Shown: piece by piece, positions 1-10,811 of the stretch
How positions within the stretch are numbered: position 1 is the stretch's first letter
Layout: each line of letters begins with the position of its first letter
Source of the DNA: Ga0077548 sp035440445
Lineage (GTDB): Bacteria > Pseudomonadota > Alphaproteobacteria > Rhizobiales > Xanthobacteraceae
Length of the DNA stretch: 64,000 nt
Reading direction: 5' to 3'
Assembly: GCA_035440445.1 (NCBI GenBank)
Contig: DAORMJ010000012.1
Location: forward strand, 1-64,000
Translations under genes and position numbers: made by a program
Notes under the pieces: generated by a model
The model's input: the letters and a program-made list of their open reading frames with translations, nothing else
Database searches by the model: none
Told to the model about the DNA's origin: nothing

Positions 1-96
1 CGGCGGCAGCACCGCGTGCATGAGCGCGCGTCCGCCCGCCGCAAGGAGTTGCGCGGCGGCGGAGAACGGCCGAAAAGCATGGGCAGCGCGCGGCAT
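1..96 (-). CDS. ComF family protein, N-terminal fragment (cut by window start)
   Basis: The first 96 bases read on the minus strand as an uninterrupted frame beginning with ATG at 96-94 and running off the window. The visible residues end in GGRALMHAVLPP, which resembles the start of ComF-type phosphoribosyltransferase-domain proteins, just before their zinc-binding cysteines. ComF proteins are linked to DNA uptake or DNA metabolism in other bacteria. The gene is divergent from the methyltransferase next door, an arrangement common in Hyphomicrobiales. Only about 32 residues are visible, so the call rests on this short match plus gene order. Confidence 0.5.
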   Translation of the reverse strand, partial: MPRAAHAFRPFSAAAQLLAAGGRALMHAVLPP

Positions 97-126
97 CGTC
101 CGAAGGCTAGCGCTGAATTTTTGCCG

Positions 127-1038
127 ATGCCACCTCGCCGATCCGCAGGTATTCCGCTCTTGAACGCGCCACATCTTCTCTTCGACCGGAACCTTTTGCG
201 CGCGCGGCAGCGCCGCGCCGAACGCAACGGCGCGGAAAAATTCCTGCTCGAACGCGCCGCCGAAGACCTGTTCGAGCGGCTCGCAACCATGACGCGCGAT
301 TTTCCGCGCCTGGCCCTGATCGAAACGCCGTTTGCGGAAGAACTCCGCCACAATCTCCTCCGCGCGAACAAAGTCGAAAGCGTGGATCTGTTGCCCATCA
401 CCGGCGAGACGGAAACCATCGAGGGTGCGCGCGCGCCATACGATCTCGCGATCTCGTTGTTGTCGATGCAATGGCTGAACGATCTGCCCGGCATGCTCGC
501 GCAGGCGAAACGCCTGCTCAAACCCGACGGCCTCTTGCTTGCCGCCATGATCGGCGGCGACACGCTGACCGAGCTGCGCGAAGCGCTTGCCGTCGCCGAA
601 AGCGAAATCGAAGGCGGCATCAGTCCGCGCGTCTCGCCCTTCGTGGAAGTGCGCGTGCTCGGCGGACTATTGCAACGAGCAGGGCTCGCACTCCCGGTGA
701 CGGACACCGATCGCTTCACAGTTCGCTACGACAACGCGATCGCGCTGATGCATGATCTGCGCCGCATGGGCGCAACCAATGCGCTCGCGGAACGCAGCCG
801 CAGGCCGCTGAAGCGCGCGACCTTGTTTCGTGCCGCGGAAATCTATCGCGAGCGCTTCGCAGACTCTGACGGCCGCATCCGCGCGACCTTCGAGATTTTA
901 TGGTTGTCGGGATGGTCGCCGCACGAGAGCCAGCAGCAGCCGCTGAAGCCCGGCAGCGCGAAAGCGCGCCTTGCCGACGCGCTGCGCGTGGTCGAATTTC
1001 CGGCCGCGGGCGAAACGAAGCCGAAAAAGCCGGCGTGA
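127..1038 (+). CDS. Class I SAM-dependent methyltransferase (BioC/NDUFAF5-like)
   Basis: About 303 residues. The N-terminus (LLFDRNLLRARQRRA) is typical of the alphaproteobacterial BioC-like family related to mitochondrial NDUFAF5. A methyltransferase core follows, with the segment ISLLSMQWLNDLPG and a GLLLAAMIGGDTL strand around residues 115-150. Members methylate or hydroxylate small molecules or proteins; the substrate here cannot be read from sequence. The frame is open from position 16, but the first part is arginine-rich and overlaps the divergent comF. I prefer ATG 127; TTG 160, three residues before the conserved region, is a real alternative. The Flp pilin gene is convergent, 2 bp away. 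Confidence 0.75.
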   Translation: MPPRRSAGIPLLNAPHLLFDRNLLRARQRRAERNGAEKFLLERAAEDLFERLATMTRDFPRLALIETPFAEELRHNLLRANKVESVDLLPITGETETIEGARAPYDLAISLLSMQWLNDLPGMLAQAKRLLKPDGLLLAAMIGGDTLTELREALAVAESEIEGGISPRVSPFVEVRVLGGLLQRAGLALPVTDTDRFTVRYDNAIALMHDLRRMGATNALAERSRRPLKRATLFRAAEIYRERFADSDGRIRATFEILWLSGWSPHESQQQPLKPGSAKARLADALRVVEFPAAGETKPKKPA

Positions 1039-1040
1039 AG

Positions 1041-1223
1041 TTACGCCGGGATGGCGTCGGCGACTTTCTTGAAGAGCTGGTCGCGCACGGTCTCGCCGAC
1101 GAGGCCGAGCGTACCGACGATCGCGACCGCAACACCCGCCGCGATGAGCGCGTATTCGATCGCCGTGGCACCGCCTTCGTCGCGGGCAAATGCGTGGAGG
1201 GTCTGCATCAATTTCTTCGCCAT
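1041..1223 (-). CDS. Flp family type IVb pilin
   Basis: Sixty residues with the classic Flp/Fap layout: a short basic leader, the processing region around FARDEGGATAIEYALIAAG (Gly just before Ala, then Glu five residues into the mature chain), and one hydrophobic helix that forms the pilus core. Flp pilins are cleaved by a TadV/CpaA-type prepilin peptidase and assembled by the Tad/Cpa machinery into adhesive pili. No tad/cpa assembly gene is visible here, so this pilin is solitary and would depend on machinery encoded elsewhere. It lies 16 bp downstream of mutT on the same strand and may be co-transcribed. Confidence 0.85.
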   Translation of the reverse strand: MAKKLMQTLHAFARDEGGATAIEYALIAAGVAVAIVGTLGLVGETVRDQLFKKVADAIPA

Positions 1224-1239
1224 CTTCGGCTCCTGCCGT

Positions 1240-1650
1240 TCAACCGGGCATTGCGATCAGTTCGATCAGATGCGGGATCAAGGGTTCGTCCGCGGGCGGC
1301 ATCGGATAGTCGCGAAGCCGGTTCGGCCGTACCCAGGCGAGTTCCTGCCCCTCCAGCGCTTTCACTTCGCCTTCCCATCTCCGGCAGACCCATAACGGCA
1401 TCAGGAGCTGGAATTCCGGATAGCTGTGGCTTGCGAAAGTGAGCGGAGCGATACACCCCTCCTGCACCTCTATTCCCAGTTCCTCCTTCAACTCCCGGAT
1501 GAGAGTCATTTCCGGCCGCTCGCCCGGATCGACCTTGCCGCCGGGAAACTCCCAAAGCCCCGCCATGTCTTTGCCGGCGGGACGTTGGGCGATCAGCACC
1601 CGGCCGTCGGCGTCGATCAGCGCGCAAGCGGCAACGACCAGTAGTTTCAC
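1240..1650 (-). CDS. mutT: Nudix hydrolase, MutT type (8-oxo-dGTP diphosphatase)
   Basis: 136 residues, the usual size for MutT. A complete Nudix box is visible around residues 36-59: GGKVDPGERPEMTLIRELKE followed by ELGIEV, with the REL-KEE-G metal-binding core. The N-terminus (VVAACALIDADGRVLIAQRP) and C-terminus (ELAWVRPNRLRDYPMPPAD) match the MutT subfamily that cleans 8-oxo-dGTP from the nucleotide pool. It follows argJ on the minus strand with a gap of 74 bp. Some Nudix paralogues have other substrates, but length and the GKDMAGLWEFPGGK segment favour the classical function. Confidence 0.88.
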   Translation of the reverse strand: MKLLVVAACALIDADGRVLIAQRPAGKDMAGLWEFPGGKVDPGERPEMTLIRELKEELGIEVQEGCIAPLTFASHSYPEFQLLMPLWVCRRWEGEVKALEGQELAWVRPNRLRDYPMPPADEPLIPHLIELIAMPG

Positions 1651-1724
1651 CGGGAACCTCGCAAGATGACGTTAAAAACCACGGTCAACGGCGGCTTAAA
1701 AGAAAGCTTCGCTTCAGCATAAAG

Positions 1725-2966
1725 TTAGCTGCGATAGTCGCCGTTGATCGCGACATACTCCTTGGTGAGATCGCAGGTCAGCACCCGGTCCGAGCCCTTG
1801 CCGAGACCGAGCGAAACTTTCAGCGCGATCTCCGGCTTTTTCATCTCTTCCGAGACCGCCTTCTCGTCATAGGACGGATCGCGGGCACCCTTGTGCGCGA
1901 CGCGGATGCCGTTGAACCAGATCGAAAGCCGGTCGCGGTCCGCGGGCTCGCCCGCCTTGCCGACCGCCATGACCACGCGTCCCCAATTCGCGTCCTCGCC
2001 CGCGATCGCGGTTTTGACGAGCGGCGAGTTCGCAATCGACATCGCGATCCTGCGCGCGGAAGTTTTGTTCTTCGCGCCTTCCACGGTGATTTCGACGAGC
2101 TTGCGCGCCCCTTCGCCGTCGCGCGCGACCTGCTCGGCGAGATTGGCAAGTACGCGCGTCAGCGCCTTGCGGAAGTTTTTCAGCGCCGGATCGCCAGCCT
2201 TGGTGATCTTCGGTGCGCCGCGCTTCGCGGCAGCCCCCGTCGCAAACAAAAGCAGCGTATCGGAAGTCGAGGTGTCGCTGTCGATGGTGACCGCGTTGAA
2301 CGTATCCTCGACGCCTTCGCTCAGAAGTTTCTGCAAGGCCTTGGCCGCGATCGGCGCATCGGTGAAGACGAAGGAAAGCATCGTCGCCATGTCGGGCGCG
2401 ATCATGCCGGCACCCTTCGCGATCCCGCAGATCGTCACCGTCGCCTTGCCGAGCTTGACCGAAGCCGTCGCCGTCTTCGGGAAAGTGTCGGTCGTCATGA
2501 TCGCGCGCGCCGCGTCAAGAAAATGCCCGGGCTCCGCGCGCGACACGATCTCTTCCAGCACGCCGTCGAATTTCTTCGCGTCGAGCGGCTCGCCGATCAC
2601 GCCGGTGGAGGCCACGAAAACTTCCGACGGCTTGCAGCCGATGGCCTTCCCCGCAAGTTTGGTGGTGAAGCGCACCTGCTCCTTCCCGTTCTTGCCGGTG
2701 AAGGCGTTCGCGTTACCCGAGTTCACGACGAGGCCGAACGCCGTGCCGCGGCTCACCTGCTCGCGGCACCATTCGACCGGCGCGGACGGGCACTTGGAGC
2801 GCGTGAAAACGCCCGCAACCGTCGTCCCCTTGTCGAAGGCGGCAAGCAGCACGTCCGTGCGCCCCTTGTATTTGATGCCGGCCGAGCCGGTCGCAAGCCG
2901 CACGCCTTCGATGGCGGGCGGATCGATGAATTCCTTCGGCGCTAGCGGGGAAACGGTGGTGCTCAT
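1725..2966 (-). CDS. argJ: Bifunctional glutamate N-acetyltransferase/amino-acid acetyltransferase ArgJ
   Basis: 413 residues, full length for ArgJ. The enzyme moves the acetyl group from N-acetylornithine to glutamate, closing the cyclic arginine pathway, and in bifunctional forms also uses acetyl-CoA. The self-cleavage site is visible as MATML with nucleophile Thr at about residue 195, preceded by GAGMIAPD. Cleavage there yields alpha and beta chains. The C-terminus ends in EYVAINGDYRS, typical for the family. It is downstream of the parvulin gene, but a strong terminator lies between them, so it probably has its own promoter in the short gap. Confidence 0.96.
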   Translation of the reverse strand: MSTTVSPLAPKEFIDPPAIEGVRLATGSAGIKYKGRTDVLLAAFDKGTTVAGVFTRSKCPSAPVEWCREQVSRGTAFGLVVNSGNANAFTGKNGKEQVRFTTKLAGKAIGCKPSEVFVASTGVIGEPLDAKKFDGVLEEIVSRAEPGHFLDAARAIMTTDTFPKTATASVKLGKATVTICGIAKGAGMIAPDMATMLSFVFTDAPIAAKALQKLLSEGVEDTFNAVTIDSDTSTSDTLLLFATGAAAKRGAPKITKAGDPALKNFRKALTRVLANLAEQVARDGEGARKLVEITVEGAKNKTSARRIAMSIANSPLVKTAIAGEDANWGRVVMAVGKAGEPADRDRLSIWFNGIRVAHKGARDPSYDEKAVSEEMKKPEIALKVSLGLGKGSDRVLTCDLTKEYVAINGDYRS

Positions 2967-3036
2967 GGGTGTCCTCTTTCGAACTTTCTTATAGCAAACC
3001 GCCCGAGCTTTCCGATGCCGCTTGCCGGACCGTCAA

Positions 3037-3073
3037 GAAAAAAGCCCAGACCGGACAAGTCCAGTCTGGGCTC
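3037..3073 (-). terminator. Rho-independent terminator after the parvulin gene
   Basis: On the minus strand a 12-bp stem with one mismatch (AGCCCAGACTGG pairing with CCGGTCTGGGCT, 3043-3072) is followed by a run of six T. It lies 27 bp past the stop of the peptidylprolyl isomerase gene and separates it from argJ. Confidence 0.85.
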
Positions 3074-3099
3074 CATAAAACGATGGGAAGACGGAAGCG

Positions 3100-3990
3100 T
3101 TACTTCTTCTTCGGATCGGCCTTCGGTGCGTCCTTGGCGGGCGGCGCCGGCGGGGTTTCCTTCTTGACGAGGTTTTCGATCTTCGCCTCGTTGCGCAGCT
3201 TCATGATGACTTCGGCCTGCGCCTTGCGCACCACGAACGCCTGCACCTGATCCTTCACGTCTTCATATTTGGGCAGCGGCTTCTGGCGCTTGTCCTCGAC
3301 CTTGATGATGTGGAAGCCGAACTGGCTCTTCACCGGCTCGGAGAGCTGGCCCTTTTCGAGCTTGAAGGCGGCGTCGGAGAATTCCGCGACCATCTGGCCC
3401 TTGGAGAAATATTCGAGGTCGCCGCCATTGGTCTTGGCGGAGGGATCGATCGAAATTTCCTTGGCGAGCTTTTCGAAGTCGGCACCGCCCTTGAGCTTGG
3501 CAAGCACGTCCTTCGCTTCGGCCTCGGTCTTCACCAGGATGTGGCGCGCGCGGATTTCTTCTTCCGGCTGCATTTTCGCGACCGACTCGTCATAGAGCTT
3601 CTTCATTTCCGCTTCGGTCGCGGCGGTCTTGGTGATGTCGTTGAGCAGCGTCTCCATCAGCACCTTGTTCTTCGCGTAAGCGAGGCGGGAGACGAATTCC
3701 GGCGAGGCTTCGAGCTTCTTGGCGGAAGCCGCCTGCGCGAGGATGGAAACGTCGATCAGGTAGGAAACGATGGCTTCCTTGCGGGCGTCGCCCGGCGGCT
3801 GCGGCAGGCTCTGGCCGATGTCGGCATCGGCAATATCGACGTCGCTCTGCCGGATTTCCACGCCGTTTACGCGGGCGACGACCGGGTCGTCCTTTTTCTG
3901 GGCAAGGACGGCGAGCGGCGTGCCGGCGGCGAGGGCCACGCCCAGCGTCAGCGCAAGCGCAAGGGAAAGTAACGAAAAGCTGCGTTTCAT
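3100..3990 (-). CDS. Periplasmic peptidylprolyl isomerase, parvulin (PpiC/PrsA) family
   Basis: 296 residues. An N-terminal signal peptide (basic MKRS then a long hydrophobic stretch ending near AVLAQ) sends it to the periplasm. A SurA-like N-domain follows, then a parvulin domain around residues 145-240 with EEEIRARHILVKTE at its start and QFGFHIIKVED near its end, both hallmarks of the fold. The tail is rich in Pro, Lys and Ala. Such proteins catalyse proline isomerisation and chaperone outer-membrane proteins in transit. It is divergent from secA, which fits a shared role in protein export. It ends at a clear terminator. Confidence 0.9.
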   Translation of the reverse strand: MKRSFSLLSLALALTLGVALAAGTPLAVLAQKKDDPVVARVNGVEIRQSDVDIADADIGQSLPQPPGDARKEAIVSYLIDVSILAQAASAKKLEASPEFVSRLAYAKNKVLMETLLNDITKTAATEAEMKKLYDESVAKMQPEEEIRARHILVKTEAEAKDVLAKLKGGADFEKLAKEISIDPSAKTNGGDLEYFSKGQMVAEFSDAAFKLEKGQLSEPVKSQFGFHIIKVEDKRQKPLPKYEDVKDQVQAFVVRKAQAEVIMKLRNEAKIENLVKKETPPAPPAKDAPKADPKKK

Positions 3991-4179
3991 CGATTACCTC
4001 GGGAGGGAGCGGCGGCCGCCGGAATTGGCTGGTCCGGGCTGGATCAAAATTCGGATTACTTCGTTAAGGGGCCGTCGGCAGAAGATGAAAGCGCCCTTTT
4101 TCGAACTAAGGCGGGCGGAAAGTGACGGAAGTACGGTGTTCTGGCAAGGCTTTAGCCGCCCTGCGGCGGGCTGATCCAA

Positions 4180-4208
4180 TTGACAAGCCCAAAGGGCGTT
4201 CATATCTC
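4180..4208 (+). promoter_or_regulatory. Sigma-70-type promoter for secA
   Basis: A perfect -35 box TTGACA (4180-4185), a 17-bp spacer and a -10 box TATCTC (4203-4208). Transcription would start near 4215, giving secA a leader of about 190 nt. Confidence 0.6.
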
Positions 4209-4227
4209 TCGCAAAACCTCGTCGATC

Positions 4228-4326
4228 ATGAAAATGCCTCGCGGCATCGTGATCCGGAGCATGCTCCCGAAGGGCAAAAAACCCGCCTTCGGATCAGATC
4301 ATGCTCGACCAAAGGACCGGCGGTAG
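4228..4326 (+). CDS. Possible 32-residue leader peptide upstream of secA
   Basis: An ATG about 13 nt after the predicted transcription start opens a frame of 32 codons ending at TAG 4324-4326. The peptide is basic (MKMPRGIVIRSMLPKGKK then PAFGSDHARPKDRR) and spans the palindrome and hairpin of the leader. A second frame of 23 codons (4330-4401) follows directly and ends 7 bases before secA. No arrest-peptide motif of the SecM or RAPP type is recognisable, so translation of these frames is only a possibility. Confidence 0.2.
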   Translation: MKMPRGIVIRSMLPKGKKPAFGSDHARPKDRR

Positions 4327-4408
4327 TGCATGAAGCCGCTCGTACTTCCCCGTGGTTCCAGGATGGCAGGCCGCCCGCGCACGGCCGGATGTAAGGAATA
4401 GCTTCTCG

Positions 4409-7180
<2,772 letters not shown>

Positions 7181-7196
7181 GGCATCCGCGAGGAAA

Positions 7197-7233
7197 AACA
7201 AAAAAAGCGCCGCATCATGCGGCGCTTTTTTTA
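7197..7233. terminator. Bidirectional terminator between secA and the L,D-transpeptidase gene
   Basis: Stem AGCGCCGC-ATCAT-GCGGCGCT centred at about 7215, flanked by a run of A on the left and seven T on the right. It can serve secA (plus) and the convergent transpeptidase gene (minus). Confidence 0.85.
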
Positions 7234-7267
7234 TTTCAGGATCCGGCGAACTTACTGCGCGCGAAAG

Positions 7268-8479
7268 CTACTGCGCATACGAGTCGAAGCGGCCGTTGGC
7301 CGGACGGAACGGTGCGACCGAATTCAGCGACGTGGTCTGGTTCGCGCTCGGCGACTGCGTCTCTTGCTGCTTGGAATTCTTCTTCGGCGCCTGTTTGGAC
7401 TGCTTGCGCTGCTTCTGCTTCGCTGCCGGACGCGGCGCGTCGTCGTCTTCTTCGACAGCATCGGCTTCGGCTGCCGCCTGAACCGAACTCATCGGCACGC
7501 GGCCTGCAAACGCCGGATTGGAGCCGCCGTCGTTATTCGTGCGCACCGGTGCCGCGGGCGTGCTGCGCGCGAACAGCGAGGTGATGTCGTTCTTGTCGGC
7601 GTTCTGCCGGTTCTGCAGCAACTGCGCGATCTCGGGCTGCAGGTGATAGCTCGGGCAAGGACGGCTCGGATCGAAGGGTTTCATCGGATCGTCGGGCACG
7701 GCGTTGAAGATATACCGCCGATTGCAGACGTCGATCTTCGGCTCCTGCCGCGTCACTTCGAAATGGTCGCTGCCTTCTTTCAGCATACGCCAGAACGACT
7801 GATTCGGATTGTTGCGGTGGCGCGTCATGTTGGCGTTCGTCATGCGGAACGGAAACGCCTGCACTTGGAAAGCGAGCTGCCCGCCGTCGAACGCCTCACG
7901 CGCGAGCGCGAAGATGTCGGCGATCTGTTCGTCGGTCATGGCGTAGCAACCCGACGACGAGCAGTCCCCATGCACCATCAGATGCGAGCCGGTGCGGTTA
8001 TGTGCGCGGTCGAAATCGTTCGGGAAGCCGAGATTGAAGGCGAGGTGATAGCTCGAATGCGGGTTCATCTGCTCGGGGCGGATGAAATAGAAGCCCTCGG
8101 GTGCCTGCCGGTCGCCGGTCTTGATCTTGGGACCGAGCTCACCCGACCATTTGCAGATCGGAAATTTCTTCAGGAGCTCGTAGCGGCCCGCAGTCGTCTT
8201 CTTCCAGATCTCGAGTTCGGACTCTTCCTTGTAAATGCGCAGCAGAATGGGCGACTCTTTGGTCATGCCCTTTTGCTGCATCAAGGAGGCGGTCTGCGCG
8301 GAGATGGGGCGCAAATGCTTCTTGTTGCCGTCGGCGCCATAGACGAAGTTCTCGGCGCTACAGCCAGACAACAACAGGCCGCAAACGGCCGTGGCCGCGG
8401 CGAAACGGATCGCAGATTTTGGACGGCGCAGCTTCAACGCGAACTCCAGAAAATGCGCGGAAAAATTACCGGTCCCCAT
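7268..8479 (-). CDS. L,D-transpeptidase (YkuD) family lipoprotein, YafK/DpaA-like
   Basis: 403 residues. The N-terminus has a hydrophobic stretch ending in a lipobox (LLLSGCSA), so the protein is probably a lipoprotein. The YkuD domain covers about residues 75-240 with the catalytic signature HGDCSSSGCYAMTD (His, Ser and nucleophile Cys). This class either cross-links peptidoglycan or, like E. coli DpaA/YafK, detaches lipoprotein from it; the APEGFYFIRPEQMNPHSS stretch resembles the YafK branch. The last 90 residues are low-complexity, rich in Gln, Lys and Ala, and probably disordered. The start codon is uncertain because the region before the hydrophobic segment is long (about 28 residues). 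Confidence 0.85.
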   Translation of the reverse strand: MGTGNFSAHFLEFALKLRRPKSAIRFAAATAVCGLLLSGCSAENFVYGADGNKKHLRPISAQTASLMQQKGMTKESPILLRIYKEESELEIWKKTTAGRYELLKKFPICKWSGELGPKIKTGDRQAPEGFYFIRPEQMNPHSSYHLAFNLGFPNDFDRAHNRTGSHLMVHGDCSSSGCYAMTDEQIADIFALAREAFDGGQLAFQVQAFPFRMTNANMTRHRNNPNQSFWRMLKEGSDHFEVTRQEPKIDVCNRRYIFNAVPDDPMKPFDPSRPCPSYHLQPEIAQLLQNRQNADKNDITSLFARSTPAAPVRTNNDGGSNPAFAGRVPMSSVQAAAEADAVEEDDDAPRPAAKQKQRKQSKQAPKKNSKQQETQSPSANQTTSLNSVAPFRPANGRFDSYAQ

Positions 8480-8567
8480 TGCCTAATGCGTTACCCTTGA
8501 CGGCTCGTTACCGCAACCGCAGTTTCTGCAGTCCCGGTGGCGGGCTCGATCACAAGTGCTTGAAAAA

Positions 8568-9521
8568 TCAGAGATTCCGGCCGATCGCCAGAAATTTTTC
8601 GGCCCGCAGACTCCGAATTTGATCGCGTGAAAGGCCATTGAACCCCGCTAAGGCGCTCTGAATAGCCTTACCAGTGGCCGAAATCGTGGCCTCCGGATGG
8701 CGATGTGCGCCTCCGGCGGGCTCGGGAATGATTTCGTCCACGACCCCGAACCGCAACAGGTCCTGGGCGGTGATCTTCATGTTGGTGGCCGCTTCCTGCG
8801 CCTTGGTGGTGTCGCGCCACAGGATCGAGGCGGCCCCTTCCGGCGAAATTACGCTGTAGATCGAGTGCTCGAGCATCAGCACCTTGTTTGCGGTCGCAAT
8901 CGCGATCGCGCCGCCCGAGCCGCCCTCGCCGATGATGACCGAGACATTGGGGACGCCAAGCGCAAGGCCCGCATCCGTCGAGCGGGCAATCGCTTCCGCC
9001 TGTCCGCGCTCCTCGGCATCGATCCCGGGATAAGCGCCGGCCGTATCGACCAGCGTCACCACCGGCACCTCGAAGCGGTCGGCCAGTTCCATGAGCCGGA
9101 CCGCTTTCCGATAGCCTTCGGGCCGCGCCATGCCGAAATTGTGCAGGATCCGCGCTTCCGTGGTCGAGCCCTTCTCGTGACCGATCACGCAGACGCTTCG
9201 CCCTTCGAAACGCGCGAAACCGCCGAGAATGGCGTGATCGTCGCCGAATTTGCGGTCGCCCGCGAGCGGGGTGAATTCCTCGAACAGGCGCGCAATATAA
9301 TCGGAGAAATGCGGCCGCTGCGGATGCCGCGCGACCTGCGTTTTCTGCCAGGGCGTCAGGCTCTCGTAAATTTCCGAGAGCGCGAGTTCCGACTTTGCCT
9401 CGAGCCGCGCCACATCTTCGGCAATGGCTACACCCTCGCCGGACGCGGCAAGCGTGCGGAACTCCTCGATCTTGGCATCGAGTTCGGCGACGGGTTTTTC
9501 GAAATCGAGATAAGTGCGCAT
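8568..9521 (-). CDS. accA: Acetyl-CoA carboxylase carboxyltransferase subunit alpha
   Basis: 317 residues, full length. AccA with AccD transfers CO2 from biotin carrier protein to acetyl-CoA, giving malonyl-CoA for fatty acid synthesis. Family marks include the N-terminal LDFEKPVAELDAKIEE, the DDHAILGGFARFEG segment, VVTLVDTAGAYPGIDAEERG and IIGEGGSGGAIAIATA, which builds the oxyanion site. It lies downstream of xerD on the minus strand with a gap of about 96 bp, an order seen in related genomes. accD is not in the window. Confidence 0.97.
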   Translation of the reverse strand: MRTYLDFEKPVAELDAKIEEFRTLAASGEGVAIAEDVARLEAKSELALSEIYESLTPWQKTQVARHPQRPHFSDYIARLFEEFTPLAGDRKFGDDHAILGGFARFEGRSVCVIGHEKGSTTEARILHNFGMARPEGYRKAVRLMELADRFEVPVVTLVDTAGAYPGIDAEERGQAEAIARSTDAGLALGVPNVSVIIGEGGSGGAIAIATANKVLMLEHSIYSVISPEGAASILWRDTTKAQEAATNMKITAQDLLRFGVVDEIIPEPAGGAHRHPEATISATGKAIQSALAGFNGLSRDQIRSLRAEKFLAIGRNL

Positions 9522-9617
9522 CAGGGCTCGGGCGTTAGAGGCTTTATGGCCCCTGCAAATTCGGCCCTAGCTGCCCGTTTCGCCCCTTCGAAGTCAAGTT
9601 ACGCCGGCGTGAAGCGC

Positions 9618-10586
9618 TTATTTCTCGGCCAGGGGATGCAGATCGCGCACCATGTTCTTGAGACGTTCATCCAGCACATGCGTGTAAATCTGCGTGGTCG
9701 AAATATCCGCATGCCCTAGAAGCGCCTGCACCACGCGCAGATCCGCGCCGTTGGCCAGAAGATGGCTGGCAAAGGCATGGCGCAACACGTGCGGACTGAT
9801 TTTCGCGGGCGAGATGCCGGCACTGGCCGCGAGCGCCTTCAGTTCGCGTGCGACATGCTGGCGCGTCACGTGTCCGCTCGTCCCGAAGGATGTAAACAGC
9901 CAGCGCGAGGGCTCCTTCTTCTCGGTGCCGGCGCTGGCATCGAGATAGGCTTTCATCGCGCGCTTGGCGGCCTCCCCGATCGGAACGAGGCGCTCCTTGT
10001 TGCCTTTGCCGCGCACGATAATGGCATCGCTTTTCGTGCGTGCGGCCGACGCAGGAAGCGCGATCAGTTCGGAAATGCGCAAGCCCGAGGCATAGAGAAG
10101 TTCGAGCAGAGCCGCGAGCCGAAGCGCTCGCAGACGCCGCGCCACGATCTCTTTAGTATCTCCGCTTTCCGCAGCCGCATGATGCGCGGTCTCCAAAAGC
10201 TTCGACACTTCCGCGACCGTCATGACCTTCGGCAAGGGCCTGCCGCGACGCGGCCCTTCCAGCACGGCTGCCGGATCGTCGCCGCGCAGGCCTTCCGTAT
10301 AGAGAAAGCGATGCAGTTGCCGGATTGCGGAAAGCTTGCGCGCGACCGACGCCGCCGCGAGTTCGCGCCGCTTCAGCGCGGAAAGATAATCGCGGATCGT
10401 CTGCGTATCCGCGCGCGAAAAATCGCTCTTCTTTCCGGCGAGAAATTCAGCGTAATCGTCGAGGTCGCGCGCATAGGCATCGAGCGTGTTCTTGCTCGCA
10501 TTGCGTTCGGTCGCGAGCATATCGAGAAAGAGGCCGCGCTGACCGGATGCTCCCGGCACGGCATTTTTTTTCGCTTTCGCGCTCAT
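9618..10586 (-). CDS. xerD: Site-specific tyrosine recombinase XerD
   Basis: 322 residues. XerD with XerC resolves chromosome dimers at dif under FtsK control. The N-terminal SAM-like core-binding domain (FLDMLATERNASKNTLDAYARDL) is followed by the catalytic domain with the Arg of ASGLRISEL, the RGKGNKERLVPIG beta-hairpin, HVLRHAFASHLL, and LGHADISTTQIYTHV with the nucleophile Tyr. The start ATG at 10586 overlaps the stop of the preceding small membrane protein gene (ATGA), which decides it over upstream codons. Its location beside accA and aroK is a housekeeping context, so this is not a phage integrase. Confidence 0.95.
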   Translation of the reverse strand: MSAKAKKNAVPGASGQRGLFLDMLATERNASKNTLDAYARDLDDYAEFLAGKKSDFSRADTQTIRDYLSALKRRELAAASVARKLSAIRQLHRFLYTEGLRGDDPAAVLEGPRRGRPLPKVMTVAEVSKLLETAHHAAAESGDTKEIVARRLRALRLAALLELLYASGLRISELIALPASAARTKSDAIIVRGKGNKERLVPIGEAAKRAMKAYLDASAGTEKKEPSRWLFTSFGTSGHVTRQHVARELKALAASAGISPAKISPHVLRHAFASHLLANGADLRVVQALLGHADISTTQIYTHVLDERLKNMVRDLHPLAEK

Positions 10587-10726
10587 TTGCCGATCCGGTC
10601 CTGCGGGACCGTGATGGTGATGCTGCGAGGTGCCGGCTCGAGATAATTCGCAAGCGCCCAGATCACGCCATAGGCAATGCCGCCGATGATCGCGAGAACG
10701 GTGAGCAGACGAAAGAGTGTGGGCAT
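10583..10726 (-). CDS. Small single-pass membrane protein upstream of xerD
   Basis: 47 residues when started at ATG 10726: MPTLFRLLTVLAIIGGIAYG, a hydrophobic helix, then an EPAPRSITITVPQDRIGK tail. Similar small proteins sit immediately upstream of xerD in many Hyphomicrobiales, some misnamed histidine kinase. The stop codon overlaps the xerD start, so the two are translationally coupled. One helix and a tail of about 20 residues make it an inner-membrane protein of unknown role. A longer in-frame version to 10819 would overlap the divergent aroK start and is less likely. Confidence 0.75.
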   Translation of the reverse strand: MPTLFRLLTVLAIIGGIAYGVIWALANYLEPAPRSITITVPQDRIGK

Positions 10727-10811
10727 AAGAGCGATCTTTCGAATCGGCGGGCCGGCAAGGCGCCCCCATTTTACAGGCTGCGGCGAAAGCGCCATATGAT
10801 GCCGCAGGAAA

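Larger units (their letters stand above)
3991..4408. other. Intergenic region between the isomerase gene and secA (418 bp)
   Basis: No convincing protein gene of normal size. It holds the divergent control region: a plus-strand promoter (4180-4208), a perfect 12-bp palindrome GGAGCATGCTCC at 4257-4268, a hairpin CCGAAGG...CCTTCGG at about 4269-4294, and two very short open frames (4228-4326 and 4330-4401) ahead of secA. Confidence 0.6.

Noticed and set aside
4228..4401. SecM- or RAPP-type arrest peptide upstream of secA
   Set aside because: The two short frames lack the known arrest motifs and a signal or membrane segment that would respond to secretion; kept only as a low-confidence leader observation.
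9618..10586. Tyrosine recombinase considered as a phage or island integrase
   Set aside because: Sequence, the coupled small membrane gene and the accA/aroK neighbourhood are those of chromosomal XerD; no att-like repeats or mobile genes nearby.
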